Source: Macrotrachela quadricornifera (lineage: Eukaryota; Rotifera; Eurotatoria; Philodinida; Philodinidae). Taken from it: DNA of 64,000 nt. The stretch lies in NCBI GenBank assembly GCA_022393335.1, contig JAJEKB010000525.1, positions 16,319 to 80,318 on the forward strand, in the 5' to 3' direction. The position numbers and the translations under genes were made by a program. The notes below the pieces were generated by a model that saw nothing but the letters and a program-made list of their open reading frames with translations, ran no database searches and had not been told where the DNA came from. Numbering within the stretch: position 1 is the stretch's first letter; the number at the start of each line of letters is the position of its first letter. This document shows, piece after piece, positions 36,595 through 48,900 of the stretch.

Positions 36595-39500
36595 ATGACT
36601 TCTTCATTATTATTCGACATTTGCATTACAGTTTTTGTATTTTTCATTCTTTTTGATCAGTATATTATCATTACACAAGGTATGTTATGTTATTATCATT
36701 GTATCACATATATTTGTTTTTATTCAAATTCTTATAAATATATAGAAATTTCTTTATTTAAAAAAAATTTAGTTTAAAATACCAGATCGGTTTAAAATAA
36801 TTTATATGTTCATTTATTTATCCTTCCTTTCTTTGTTCATCCGCATTGATGTGGAGCAGACCCTTATATATTGATGATATTCAAGACCGTTGAATGACAT
36901 GCATATAAGTATGTACATGTGTCACAAAATGCACAATGAAGGGAAGAGGAGATATAGTGAGTGGGTCAAGGGCAAAGTGCTCGCAATGTGAAGGAAAATG
37001 AAATCAAGTAGGAGACATGAGACCGATATCTTAATGGTTGGAAAAAAGGGAACAATAGATGTGAATGAATAAAAAGAACAGGGCACCTATTTCTTCTTCC
37101 TGTTTCCAGAATGTTGACATATATACATATACAGGTCAACGAATCGTTGATCCATATTTTAACGGTCAAAATACAAGTAATTATAACGTTTTTTTCCTTT
37201 CTTTCTTTTATTTAGCTGGCAATTGTTTTCATCATCGTATTAATGATATGTGTTATGATCTGAGTGAAACTGATGTTAGTGAAGAACAATGTTCTGGACC
37301 ATACTATTCGGATGATGTTCTTAAAGAATTAGATGGTTACACTTATACAGAAAAATGTCGTGATGTAATAGGTAAGATATATAATAAAATTAATATTACG
37401 CATATGTACTGGATTATGCATAACTTTTTACTACGGAAATACAGTTCTACTAGCAAATGATATCAACATTGAATTTTATACTAAATGAAAGTCTGTCAAA
37501 AGTAAGATTTAAGAATCTAATTGGTCATTCACAAAAGGACGATAAATGTAGAAAGCCTAAAAACATTGAAGATGTATAGAATATCTCGAAAGGTATTATC
37601 CAAAGTCACTTTTAAATATTTCTGTTATATTTTGACTGAACGAACTGATATTTTTATTGTTAACCCTTAAAAGCCGGAAGGCCTTATCACCACATATTGA
37701 ACAAAACTAAGTGCTAAAATAAAAAGTCTAGTATTTTTCTTACGAAGATATAAAATGTCCTTTGGAAAGGACATTCGGTCTTAACGGTCCAAAATGTTTT
37801 ACATGTATTAATATTTTTGAAAAAAATTTTTTCCACAAAATACTTTTATTTCTTCATTTCTTGATACACAAGCAGTCAAATAAAGCAATATTTTACAGCT
37901 TTTCAGTATTTACAAACTTTCCCTTTCACTAAAATGCTGGTCCGTGGGTGTATTCAAGGGTCTCAGGGTCAATATTAGTTGTGAGAAGATGATTACCTTC
38001 TATTTGAGCGAGCGAGTTTTATTCGTGGATGAAGTGGTTGCTTAATTATTGAGAAAAATAGAACTAGAAGTATCGAGAAGGTCTAGAGTGAAAACTAGAT
38101 TGATATCTCCACCATAAACGACATAAAGATTAGAAAAAATCGAATATTTTCGACGATTAGACGGAAAATGTACATTCTCCTTTGATTTTTCGCTCCTATC
38201 AGGCCTTATTGAGGTCAAAAATCACCAAAAGATCGATCGAATAATAATTTAGAAGTTTTTTCACTGTTAAAATAGTTTGGCCCGTTAAGACCGAATGTCC
38301 CTCCCAAGGGACATTTTTTGATGATGTCATAACTTATCAACAAATCTTTCAAAAAGTTTCGCGATGGTTTCATTCGATAGCTTGACACTACAGTTCGTGT
38401 TGCTACTCGAAAAAGAAGGCTTTCATAGTGTGTTTGTAAATAGACAAAAGTTTCAAAGTAAAAAAATTATGTTCAAGAAATTACAGATCTCAAAAAGTTC
38501 TTAGTGGCGTCTAGCAATATCCGAAAACAACTCTCTTTCTTTTTTTATGATCTGTCAGGTTATGTTAGCATGAAAAGGCATTGAGCGTTATGTTTGAGAT
38601 TTTATTATGTCTTCTATAGCGTTTTTCGCAATGTCCCTTGGAAGGGACATTCGGCTTTTAAGGGTTAATAAAGAAGTGTTCATAGCTAATATTTATGAGA
38701 GAATCATTGTTAAAAATTGTTTTGATCTAGTACAACTGACTTCAATAAAGTACAGTAAAAACCAAAATATTTCTTCCATCAATCAAAAATAAACGATATC
38801 TAGTTTTTTCAATACATTATTCACACTAGTATTCTTTTAACCTCATATTTATACTAGAAATATACATCTTATCACTCAGTATACACTAAAATTTTGAGCC
38901 ATAAATAGTAAGAATTTCTTGGCACAACTGTAATATTGGTTTTTCATAACTCGTGAAAAGTTACAGTTCTTTATTGAAGTATACTAGGTCAAAACAATTG
39001 TTAACAATGTTTCTCCTCATAAATATTAGCTATGAATACTTCTTTATCAATAATAAAAATATTAGTTCGTTCAGTCAAAATATAAGAGAGATATTCAAAG
39101 TTGTTTTTAGACAGTACCTTTCTCACTACCCTATATACTTTTAAAGTTTTGAGACTTTCTGCACTTCTCTAATCTATTCTTACTTTGTGAATGACCAGCT
39201 GTGTTCTTAAATTCCATTTTTGGTGGATTTTGATTTGATATAAAAGAAAAACAATGTTGATATCATTTATTGTTGGAGCTGTGTCTCCCTAGCAAAAGAT
39301 TATGCACAACTAAATATAATAATATAATAGTTGCACCAAAACATTGTGGTGTAAATTGTGGACTTGGCCAAGAATGTCAATGGATTAATGGAGAAGAGAT
39401 GTGTGTATGTAGTGAAGAATCATGTACTTCAACAGATTCATTATCATCAAAATATAATAAACAACCATTATGTGCATCAAATAATATGACATTTAACTCT

Positions 39501-40200
39501 CTATGTGCAATGGAAGCCTGGAAATGCTTTAACCAACAATCTGGATTATATAAAAAATACGATGGCGAATGTCAAAGTAAGAAATAAAAATAATCAATCA
39601 AATAAATATATATCTTTTTTATTGTCAATAGAAGATTGTAAAAATATAAAATGTCCATATGATACAGTTTGTTTATTAGTAAAAAATACTGGAGAACCAT
39701 TTTGTTATCCAAAAAAACATTGTAATGCTGCTTTAAATCCTGAACCAGTTTGTGGTACGGATGGTATTACTTATAAAAATATTTGTGCTATGCGTCTTAG
39801 TCCAGATGTTCAAGGTCGAACACCTGAATTAGCACATAAAGGTCCTTGTGGTAAGAATTTACCAAAAAAAAAATCTTTTATTTTTATAAATAAAATAGAA
39901 AATAAATGTCGAGCAAATTTATGTCAACCATACGAACGTTGTGTATATTCTCTTCAATCTCGTCCGGTCTGTATACGTTGTCAATATTCTCCACGATTTT
40001 TTACTCATAGTGGAGAATGTAGTATAAACATTGCAACATGTGGAGATGATGGAAAATTATATAAAAATTATTGTGCTTTATTACGTGGACAGTGTGAAAA
40101 AAATCTTTATATTAATATAATTGATTATAATGTATGTCCCAATAAAATGAACATAATGCGTAAGAAATTTTTTCGAAATAAAATCAATTATATAAATTGA
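36595..40200 (+). CDS. fst: Follistatin (secreted TGF-beta family antagonist)
   Basis: Exons 36595-36679, 37135-37176, 37216-37371, 39331-39576, 39632-39850 and 39899-40200 give 349 aa, close to vertebrate follistatin (344). Phases agree. Exon 1 encodes a hydrophobic signal peptide. Exon 3 begins GNCFHH and has the cysteine-rich layout of the follistatin N-terminal domain (GNC, then a SEEQC-like motif). Three follistatin domains follow, each an EGF-like hairpin plus Kazal domain: C-GVNCGLGQEC (exon 4), DCKNIKCPYDTVC with VCGTDGITYKNICAM (exon 5), and NLCQPYERC with CGDDGKLYKNYCALL (exon 6). In the known family this protein binds activins and BMPs outside the cell. Receptor-ligand partners here are inferred. 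The intron at 37372-39330 is enlarged by nested transposable elements. The last intron (39851-39898, 48 bp) is in frame without a stop, so retention would add 16 residues. The weaker point is the short exon 2. Confidence 0.85.
37417..39306. mobile_element. Foldback element with long imperfect terminal inverted repeats
   Basis: The left arm (about 37417-37659, continuing 38669-38775) is an imperfect reverse complement of the right arm (about 38950-39306). Matching blocks include CAATGTTGATATCATTT near the outer ends (left copy reversed at about 37454-37470, right copy 39252-39268), TCAGTCAAAATATAA in the middle, and CATAAATATTAGCTATGAA near the inner side. Arms are about 340 bp and separated by a loop of about 170 bp. 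No coding sequence is present, so it is non-autonomous. The left arm is interrupted by the piggyBac-like element. The outer ends read ATTATGCA on both sides; a target-site duplication is not clear. Confidence 0.7.
37660..38668. mobile_element. Non-autonomous piggyBac-like element with TTAA duplications
   Basis: The element (37664-38664, 1001 bp) is flanked by TTAA at 37660-37663 and 38665-38668. The ends form a perfect inverted repeat, CCCTTAAAAGCCG at the left and CGGCTTTTAAGGG at the right (17 bp counting the TTAA). TTAA target sites and ends starting CCC are hallmarks of piggyBac transposons. It has no transposase frame, so it is a MITE-like derivative. Sub-terminal palindromes of the form AATGTCCYTTGG...GGACATT occur at about 37754-37775, 38293-38314 and 38632-38653. 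Confidence 0.8.
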
Positions 40201-40798
40201 TTTCCAAACTTCAGAATGAAATGAGAGATTGACAAATCATGGTTTCATAAATGGTTTCTTCTTCAATAGATTTATTTATATCAGCAAAAAATAGAAAATA
40301 AAAAATTAAGAATAGATTTCATAAAACTCTATTCTATATCACCGGTGACCTTACCCTATCGTTTATTTGTTTGTTTGTTTGTTTTTCTTTTCTCTCTCTT
40401 ATATACTGTTGTTCTTGTATGTTTTTGTTTTTGTTTTATGAAGATCAATTGTAAGTGAATATATTATTCGAATAATTCGATTTAAACATATTTGTTTTCT
40501 CTTGTTTTGTTTTACTGTGATGATGAAAATTAAAAAACAAATACACAAAAAAAATCGAAAAAAAACGAAAAAAAAAAGATTTGTATTCTTTTCTTTTGTT
40601 CTGTTTTTTTGTTGTATCCTGTATTTTGAGTTTTTTTTTTCTCATTTTCTTTTTCTCCTTATTGTTGTAATTGTTGCCACCAAGTGTATATGTAAACGTA
40701 AAACGCATTGTTTCATTTTTTATGACAATGTAATAATATATAAGAACAAAAAAAAAAATATATATATATATTTATAAATGAACTATAATATATAAAAT
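40201..40798. other. Convergent 3' region between follistatin and nocturnin
   Basis: About 600 bp holding both 3' UTRs. GTTT repeats near 40366-40385 and T/A homopolymers. Open frames on both strands at 40445-40777 are homopolymer artefacts. Confidence 0.6.
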
Positions 40799-42029
40799 TT
40801 AGGTTCGAATAAGAAAAACTGTTTGAAGAGCTAAATGATCGGATGGATAATTAGCTGATGGAAGACCATTAGGACCAATATCATTTTTAGTTGGAAGTTC
40901 TAAATAAGCAATAGGTGTTAAATTCTCAGGTAGATAAAAAATATAATCAATTGTTCGAATTTCTTCTTTTTCATCTGTTTCTTCTCGTGATTTAAATTTC
41001 CATGTTGTATATGGTGGTTCATTATTATTCATTAAAAATCTATATGCACTAGTAAAACCAGATTTTATTAATATATCATAAAATGGTTCATCTATTTCAC
41101 CATTAAAATCACCAGCTAAAATAATATTAGATTTTTTTGGATATTTTTCATTTAAAAAATCTATTAATGCATTTGCTTGATTTGTACGAGATGATGCAAA
41201 TTGTTTTTTAGCTTTAAAATGTGTACCAATAAATAATAATGAAAATGATAATGGGATATATTCTAATTCAAGAATTGAAAATATCTTTAATAAAAAAAAA
41301 ATAAATAAATAAATTTTTATATAGAAGAATAAATAAATATATATACATACTTGACGTCCATGTCGACCATCATTTGGTAAATCAGAATTAGTTCGACTAA
41401 TCTCTTTAAAAATAGTACTTCTATAACAAAGTAGAATACCATCAGGACCTTTAAAATTTTTGACATTATCTTCGAATGAAAGGCATCGTGAATTTGGTTT
41501 TGGAATGAAAAAACAAGAATATCTATAAATAAAAAAGAAATACTGATTAAAATAAAAATATTGTATATGCTTTATTATCTTCTTTACCCATATTTAGCTA
41601 ATTCTTCTTTTAAAAAACAATCATATATATCCATCTCTTGTAATGAAATTAAATCTGGTTGATGAATAAGTATTTGTTCAAGTATTCGCCATTTACGTGT
41701 TTCATATGCAACCATTTCATCTGTTACACGAACAAAATTACCTTCAGAATAAGATAATGCTTAAATAAAATAAAAACAAGTTAAATATTAAATTATTATT
41801 TAACAAAAAAACAAAAAACCTACCTTGAGCAAGTATATTCCATTGTAATACATTAATAGTATGATCACCTGGTTTTAATGAATAGTTACTAATAATTTTT
41901 CTTTTAAGACTTGGTAATGAAATATTTTTGTGAACTCTAAAATAAAAAAAATTATTAAAAAAAAAGTTATTCGAAAATTTATTTTTTTTACTCATCAGGA
42001 ATAAATTCATTGAGTGAAACATTCGACAT
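40799..42029 (-). CDS. noct: Nocturnin-like NADP(H) 2'-phosphatase (EEP fold)
   Basis: Exons in transcript order are 41992-42029, 41824-41936, 41588-41759, 41351-41522 and 40799-41284, giving 326 aa with consistent phases. The fold is the endonuclease/exonuclease/phosphatase type. Landmarks: LQWNILAQ at the start of the domain, a metal-binding Glu in LQEMD (about E92), GTHFKAKK (H187), AGDFNGE (D224, N226), and the terminal SDHLAL (D314, H315). These match nocturnin rather than CCR4, especially the QWNILAQAL opening and the RCLSFEDN-type substrate region. Nocturnin was long described as a deadenylase; the established activity is removal of the 2' phosphate from NADP(H). It is shorter than human nocturnin (431 aa) and shows no obvious mitochondrial presequence. 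Convergent with follistatin. Confidence 0.9.
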
Positions 42030-42624
42030 TATTTGTTTGAAATAATATTAAAAAAAATAAATTATAAATATTACAAATATTGATAAAATATAATTAATAA
42101 GTTCTTCTAATTAAAACATGAATTTTTCTAATATACCAATTAAATTTTTATATTCACTTGAATACCTTAAGGTAATATTTTTATTGTATTTTTGTTGATT
42201 TTACCTTAATATGTATTATGCAAGTTATATACAAAATCAATAACAACATATTATTTAACCATTACTATTATTGTTTACATGAGGTCGCCAGTTTCAGAAA
42301 CGAATCAATAAGTATTATTCATATATGAGTAATAAATTATTTGGAGATACAGGTTTTGTTTGGCCTTAGATTTTCTATTTGATAATTTTTTTTCGAATAG
42401 ATAAACTTTAATGAACAAATTATTTTTGAAAATAATCTAAGTTTCATTCAAATGATATTTATCATACATACATATATTTGTTTTAAAGAATAAAATTTAC
42501 AATAAATGTACACAGAAAATATTTTACTGTGTGTTAATGAATATTTGAAAGAAAAAAAAAAGTATTGAGAATCGATATTGCACAAAAAAAAGGAAATGAA
42601 AATGTTCATTTATATTTAATTCTT
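42030..42624. other. Intergenic between Hrs 3' end and nocturnin start
   Basis: About 600 bp, AT-rich. It should contain the nocturnin promoter and the Hrs 3' UTR (a TTTATA/TTTAAT-rich stretch near 42607-42624). No gene seen. Confidence 0.6.
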
Positions 42625-44491
42625 TTAATCAAATGAAATTAATGTTTGTTCATTTGATTGTATGGATGGATGGACAGAATATGGTTGTTGAATTTGAGAT
42701 AATGATGTTGTTATTGATTGTGGTAAACCATCTGACAATTCTATATATTAAAATAAATATATTATTTAAAAGAATATTTTTGAATACTTACGACCCATTG
42801 AAAATGAATATGATGTTAATTGACTAGGAGGAATTGGATGTTGATAATAACCGACAGATGATGGTGGTTGAACATATGGAATCTTAAAGTAAAAAAAAAA
42901 TATTTACTTTTTCTTTTTAATGTAATTAATATAATGATTAACCTGATTTTGTTGTTCACGTTGTTGAGCATAACGTCGTTGTTGATCAAGACGTGCTTGC
43001 ATTTCAGCTTCTTGTTCTGCAAGACGTTGTAAATGTATTTGTCTTTGATATTCTAAATAAGCCTATATAAAACAAAAATAAACTATTAGATAAAAAAAAA
43101 GGCTTTAACAATGTTTTTTTTACTTGTTTTTTTTGACGCATATCATCAAGTTTACAAGCTAATTGCATTTGACGTTGTCTTTCACGTTCAAATGCTTGAC
43201 GTTTTTTATTTTCAATATGTTCATCACGTAATGCATTTAATGCTTCTCGTGCATCTTTCAATTGACTTAATTTATCTTGTAGACTTTCATAATGAGCTAA
43301 AAATAAAAATATTTATTATTTATTTAATTATGAAACAAATAAAAAAATATTAAAACCTTGCTTATCATCAAGCAATTTTATAAATTTATGTAATTCAGGA
43401 TACATATGTTGAAGAATTAAAAATACAGATTGTACAGCTGTATCATTACCAATATTTCTTCCACGTTGTTGATTACTTAACATACGAAATTTAATATTAT
43501 TTATATGTTCATTAACAGAACTAATAAATCTATCAATTTCTTCATCACGAACATATTTATCTAATGGATCCTTAAATATAAAAATAAAAGTAAAAATAAA
43601 GTTTAATTTTTTCAAGAATATACTTTAGAAAATTCTGTTGTTGCTGTTGTTGTTGTTCCATGATCTTTTTGTACTTGTCCTTCCCAATAATTTCGATCTA
43701 AATATTTAGCTAATTCTCCATTAGTATTCGTTTGTTCGTTATCATCCTATTTATATAAAAATAAAAAAAACAAAGGTTATAACAAATTTTGACCTTTATC
43801 ATTAAACAAACATATGGTCTAGATATATTTCAACCTTCATATTATTATTATTGTTTATTTTATAGAAAAGATTATTTCTAATACCTGATCAGCTACTGGT
43901 GCTGAACCAAGTGGTGTTGGAGGAAATTGAATATTTGGCATAGCATATTGTTGAGTAAGTAATTTTTTTTGACGTTCTTTTTCTTTAGCTTCACTTTGAG
44001 ATAAAGATATTGCTAATTGAAGTGCATCTTCGTCATCAAGTTCAGCTTGACTTTTTCCTTTTGGTGCTGTCGTTAATGATGATAATGGTGCATGTAGACT
44101 TCCAGTTCTTTAAAAGAAAAAGAAAAGAAAAGAATAAAATTTATATTACAAAAATTTATTTACGTTGTTAAACGATCATAACATGATTCACAAACTCGAA
44201 CTTCATCTTCAATACCATATTCAAGTAAAGGACTTGATTTCGATGAACCTATTCAAATATATACGCTTTAAAAAAAAAAGCAAATTCATTTTAATAAAAT
44301 ATACAAACATGTTGAACAAAATGTTTCTCCACAAGCACGACAATGATGTTTACGAGTAAACGCTGAAAATGATGTATGACAACGAAAACAAGCATCACGA
44401 TCAGTCCTAAAACAAACAAAATTTAGACATTAAAAAGATTAAAGATTTTTTAAAATACAAACCATGTTGGTAAACTTTGTGGAACAACCAT
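42625..44491 (-). CDS. hgs: Hrs/HGS-like ESCRT-0 subunit lacking the VHS domain
   Basis: Ten exons in transcript order: 44463-44491, 44309-44406, 44164-44248, 43885-44107, 43624-43746, 43357-43570, 43124-43296, 42943-43062, 42792-42882, 42625-42740; 423 aa. Domains in order: FYVE zinc finger (about 10-70; RKHHCRACG, then EVRVCESCY), a ubiquitin-interacting motif (DALQLAISLSQSEA), the LAKYLDRNYW segment, the helical core/coiled coil (from about residue 187; LKDAREALNALRDEH), and a short Pro/Gln-rich tail ending in the clathrin box LISFD, as in animal Hrs. Hrs sorts ubiquitinated cargo on endosomes with STAM. Human Hrs has an N-terminal VHS domain of about 150 residues. Here the ATG opens directly at the FYVE domain, and an in-frame TAA two codons upstream, with no acceptor in between, argues against a missed exon. 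Divergent from DOP1 across about 370 bp. Confidence 0.9.
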
Positions 44492-44861
44492 GGTTTAGTT
44501 TTTATTTGATCTTAGTATTATAACGAATAGTTCAATGACGCAGAATTTTAATAGTTAAGATAAAAATATAAAGAATTGTTTATTTTATACGTCAGGAAAA
44601 AAATGAGTCAAATTAAATGTATGATAAATATTTTAATCCTTGATTTTTGATTGGTTAGATTCTTTTACCAATGACATATTCAAAATAACAAATGACTCAT
44701 CATCAACATCGATCACTCGATTCTTCCATTTATATATCATAGTTAAGTGTTTCGATGTACGTGTTCTATTATTGATATTTATCTATTTTATTCGTGATTA
44801 TTAGTTTAAAGAAAATATTTTTAAAGAAAATTTTTACGAATAAAATAAAACTAAAACAAAA
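44492..44861. promoter_or_regulatory. Putative bidirectional promoter, hgs and DOP1
   Basis: The 370-bp gap separates two divergent start codons and must hold both promoters and 5' UTRs. No specific element is recognised. Assignment rests on gene layout only. Confidence 0.5.
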
Positions 44862-45922
44862 ATGAGTTTAATGCCCAATGATGAAATAACTTTATTAAGC
44901 GATGGTCGATATAAAAATTTTCTTGGAACATTAGAAAAAGTTCTTAAACAATTTGAATATTCATCTGAATGGGCTGATCTCATAACAAATCTAGTCAAAG
45001 TAAAAAAAGTAAGAGAAATAAAAAGATAAAAAGAAAATTTAAAAAAATTAAAATTAAAATTTTCTATTAATAAATAAAAAAGGTTATTGAAAGTTATCCC
45101 AAATTTCAATCTATACCAAAACGTATAACATTATCAAAACGTCTAGCACAATGTCTTCATCCTGCATTACCATCTGGTGTTCATTTAAAAACTCTTGAAG
45201 TATATGAAACAATATTTCGAATGATTGGAAAACGTAATTTACAACGAGATATTATTTTATATTCATATGGATTATTTCCATTATTACCTGCTGCTGCATT
45301 ACCTGTTAAACCTGTTTTATTAACATTGTATGAAACATATTTTTTACCATTAGATGAAGCACTTAATCCAATATTAACAGGATTTTTGCTTGGATTATTT
45401 CCAGCATTAGAAGAAGGTGCAGATTATTATGATAGAATTTATTTATTACTTGATAATTTATCAAATCGTATTGATAAATTTTATTTTTATACATGTATAT
45501 GGTCAGGTATACATTTACTTGCATCGGCAAGATATTCAGCATTAACATTTATATTAAATCATTTTGATAAAAGAAAAATTATGGAAGATCAACTTTATTT
45601 AATGGGTTCATCTCTTGAAACAATGGTAAAAATAAAATAATAAAAAGAAAAAAAATTATTTTTTGCTCTTCTTGATAGATATCTGCTGTATGTACATGTC
45701 TTCAAGATCGTGAACAATCATTAGTTCAACGTTCAATACTCGATTTTCTTCTTGCATGTTTACCAATGCATAATAAACAATTAACAAAAATTGATACAAT
45801 GAAAATTATAACTGTTAGTTTACATATATTATTAAAACGTGATATGTCATTAAATCGACGTATATATGCATGGTTTCTTGGTACTGAACAATCACCTATG
45901 GATAATACAAATCAACAGCAGC

Positions 45923-45959
<37 letters not shown>

Positions 45960-48900
45960 GATAAATGAAATAAATGCATCAACAACATCATTAACAATAA
46001 CAAATGATCCATTTGATTCATCATCATATTTTATTCAATATACACGAGAATATTTAATTCAATCATTATTACATGCACTTGAAACAATTTCTTCAGATAC
46101 ATTATTAACAACATCAATAACAAAAACTAAATCAAAATTAATTACAACAGATGATAATAATACATTAGTATCAGCTATTAATGAATCACTACCATCAACA
46201 TGGACAATAACAAAATTAATTCGTGTATTGATTATTCTAGGTAGAAATTGAATTCATTCTATAGAATATTTTATTTTTATTTAAATACGATAAAAATTAG
46301 ATCTAAAATATTTTTTTATTCCTATTATCAGACATTTCAACAAATGCTAATTATTTCTGAAAGAATAATTCATATTTGTATTTTAACTTTTTAAAGAAAT
46401 CTATGGCATAATCTTAAAAGATTTATTATTTCATTTGAATTGAAAAATTTTTTTTTTAAATATTTCTCAAAAAAAAAAGAACAAATTAAAAATTTTGAAT
46501 TTATATTTAATCTAGTTGATAAACCTGATGTTGGTCCAAATATTCTTGAATCTGTTTTAATGAGTTATTTATTAATTATTTATCAATATGTATATTTACC
46601 AACTAAACAAATTCCAGCAATAAATATTCAACAAGAAAATACACGTTCTGAAACTCTTAAAACATTAAATATGCTTCTTGATACATTTGAACCATATTTT
46701 ATATGGGAATTTTTAACAAAAAATTTTGATATTATTATAACTGAACAACAAGAACAAATACATTTAACAGCAGGATCAACAATAGAACAATTATGTGGAA
46801 TAATAAATATGTTACTCGATATAGCATCATTAGATTCATCAACTGATATACAATCTGAACATTTACCTGAAATGCTTTATCATCTTATTAAAACAATGAA
46901 TAATAATATAAATAAATTTACAGCTGATCAAATAACATTATGTATAGAAATATTATTAAAAATATTAAAAAAAGTTGTTCCAACTGATACAAAACATCGT
47001 TTATCAATATTTCATTGTTCAGCAAGTGATGATAATTTATCATTATTTGAACAACAAAAACAATCAACAGAAAATATTTTTAATGAAAATTTAACTGATA
47101 GTGATAGTGATAATGATAGTGATAATGATAATCAATTAAATAATGATTATTCATCTGAAGTAATACTAACAACTGAACAACAATGTATAAATGATATTGA
47201 ACAACTTCTTGATCGTATGGTACGTAAAGTTGAAAAACAATTAAATAAAACAAATAATGAAAAGAAAAAAATTTTTGATGAAAAACAAATTCCAGTATTA
47301 ACAAAAACAATGTTACGATCAATGAATCATTTAGAAAAATCTTTAACATTATATAAAATATTTTTTCATCGATTTATCATAACATTTTTAATTGATACAA
47401 ATAAAAATTCATTAATTGAAAAATTTCAAAATATTTATTCAATAACACAAAAAAAAACAAATGAAAATATTTTAGCTATATTTAATCAATATCATCAACA
47501 AAATATATTTCAATTAAAATTAAATGATAATGTTGATTATTATAAACATGCTTTTGATCATTGTTGTAAATTACTTATTGAATTTTGTTGTTTTCCAAGA
47601 CAATCATCGATGAAAGATCAATCAACTTTATTGAAAGGTATTTATTATTTTATAACACTAATAATCATTTATTGAAAATTTTCTTTTCAATAAATGAACA
47701 TAAATAAACAGAGTGATAGAAAGCTTCACGAGCTTTTAGAATATATAATTGATTTTAAATAAATGTGTTTTTATAGTGGCAATAAATGACAAATACAGAG
47801 TGAAACTATTTATTTCCAGTGGGATATATATCAGACATAGTTTATTATATTCTTAACATATTGACAACTATGTCATCGTAGTATACACTGAAGGACTTCG
47901 AGTAAATGCTAATGTTTATTTTAATTTGTCAACTAAGAGATGTATTATGATATGCTTTAGAAAATGATATACTTATATTAGCTAATGTCATTTTTCTTAT
48001 ATTATATAGTAACTGCAATTAATTGCTTGAATAAAGTTATTCTCAATAAAATATTGTTACATTGACAATATAATTAGCAAGATATGAGTAATGTAGTAGT
48101 AGTAGTAGAATAATTTAATGAATATTGTATAAATAAGATGTAACAGCTGATATTCGATATTTGATTTTGAATTGGTCTTATAAATATTTCATGTGAAACA
48201 AGAGTCATACGAATCGCTGGCGAGCAAAATAGTCTCAATAACACAATCCAAATAATTGACTGATCAATAATTCTATAGACTATGTTAATTAACATAAGTA
48301 TACTACTATATAGATCATTTTACAATAATTCTTTTGGTAAACAAATTAACAAAAAAAATGATTAATATTGTAAGAAGGAAAATAGAAAATAATAAGATGA
48401 GTATTGAATTTCGATTATCCGATAGTTTTATAGAATCAATTTACTATAAAAAAAAAGATTGGAAAAAAATCTTTCCTTCTTAGGTAAAACTGGTTTTGAT
48501 GATTGGTCCATTGATTTATGTATATTATCTGTTTGTGATAGTGGTCATTTTTCAATTCAAACAATAGCTATATCTGTTTTAATTGAATTACTTGGTTATA
48601 CATTATATTTATGTGATCCAACATCTACTAATAATTTTATAAAAACAAATTTAACATTACCAGATAATGTATCAATAATTCCATCATTTAATCAGGAACA
48701 AATATCATTACTTATTAATGAAACACTTTTTTTTCAACATATAACTGCTTATTTATGGGAAAATTTAAGTGATAAATATGAAAGACAATATAATTTAAAA
48801 GCATCACGTATATTATCAATGTTACATTCAATGTTACCAAATTGTGATTGTGAAGATTTAATATGTAATCAATTATCATCCACACATATACAACAATATG

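Larger units (their letters stand above)
37372..39330 (+). other. Follistatin intron 3, expanded by nested elements
   Basis: Of its 1959 bp, only about 45 bp at the 5' end and about 25 bp at the 3' end lie outside the foldback element at 37417-39306. Together they would make an intron of about 70 bp, the normal size here. The rest is explained by two insertions described separately. Confidence 0.7.

Noticed and set aside
37065..37134. Upstream extension of the follistatin exon 2 frame and an alternative acceptor at TTTCCAG near 37109
   Set aside because: Joining exon 1 to that acceptor gives an immediate stop; the acceptor ending at 37134 keeps the frame.
40445..40777. Lys-rich and Phe-rich frames on opposite strands
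   Set aside because: Mirror-image products of A/T homopolymers in the convergent 3' UTR region.
44862..44999. Alternative earlier donor for DOP1 exon 1 (GTAAAAA at 45000)
   Set aside because: Both donors are in phase, but the later one (after 45008) preserves the spacing of the conserved Dopey N-terminal block.
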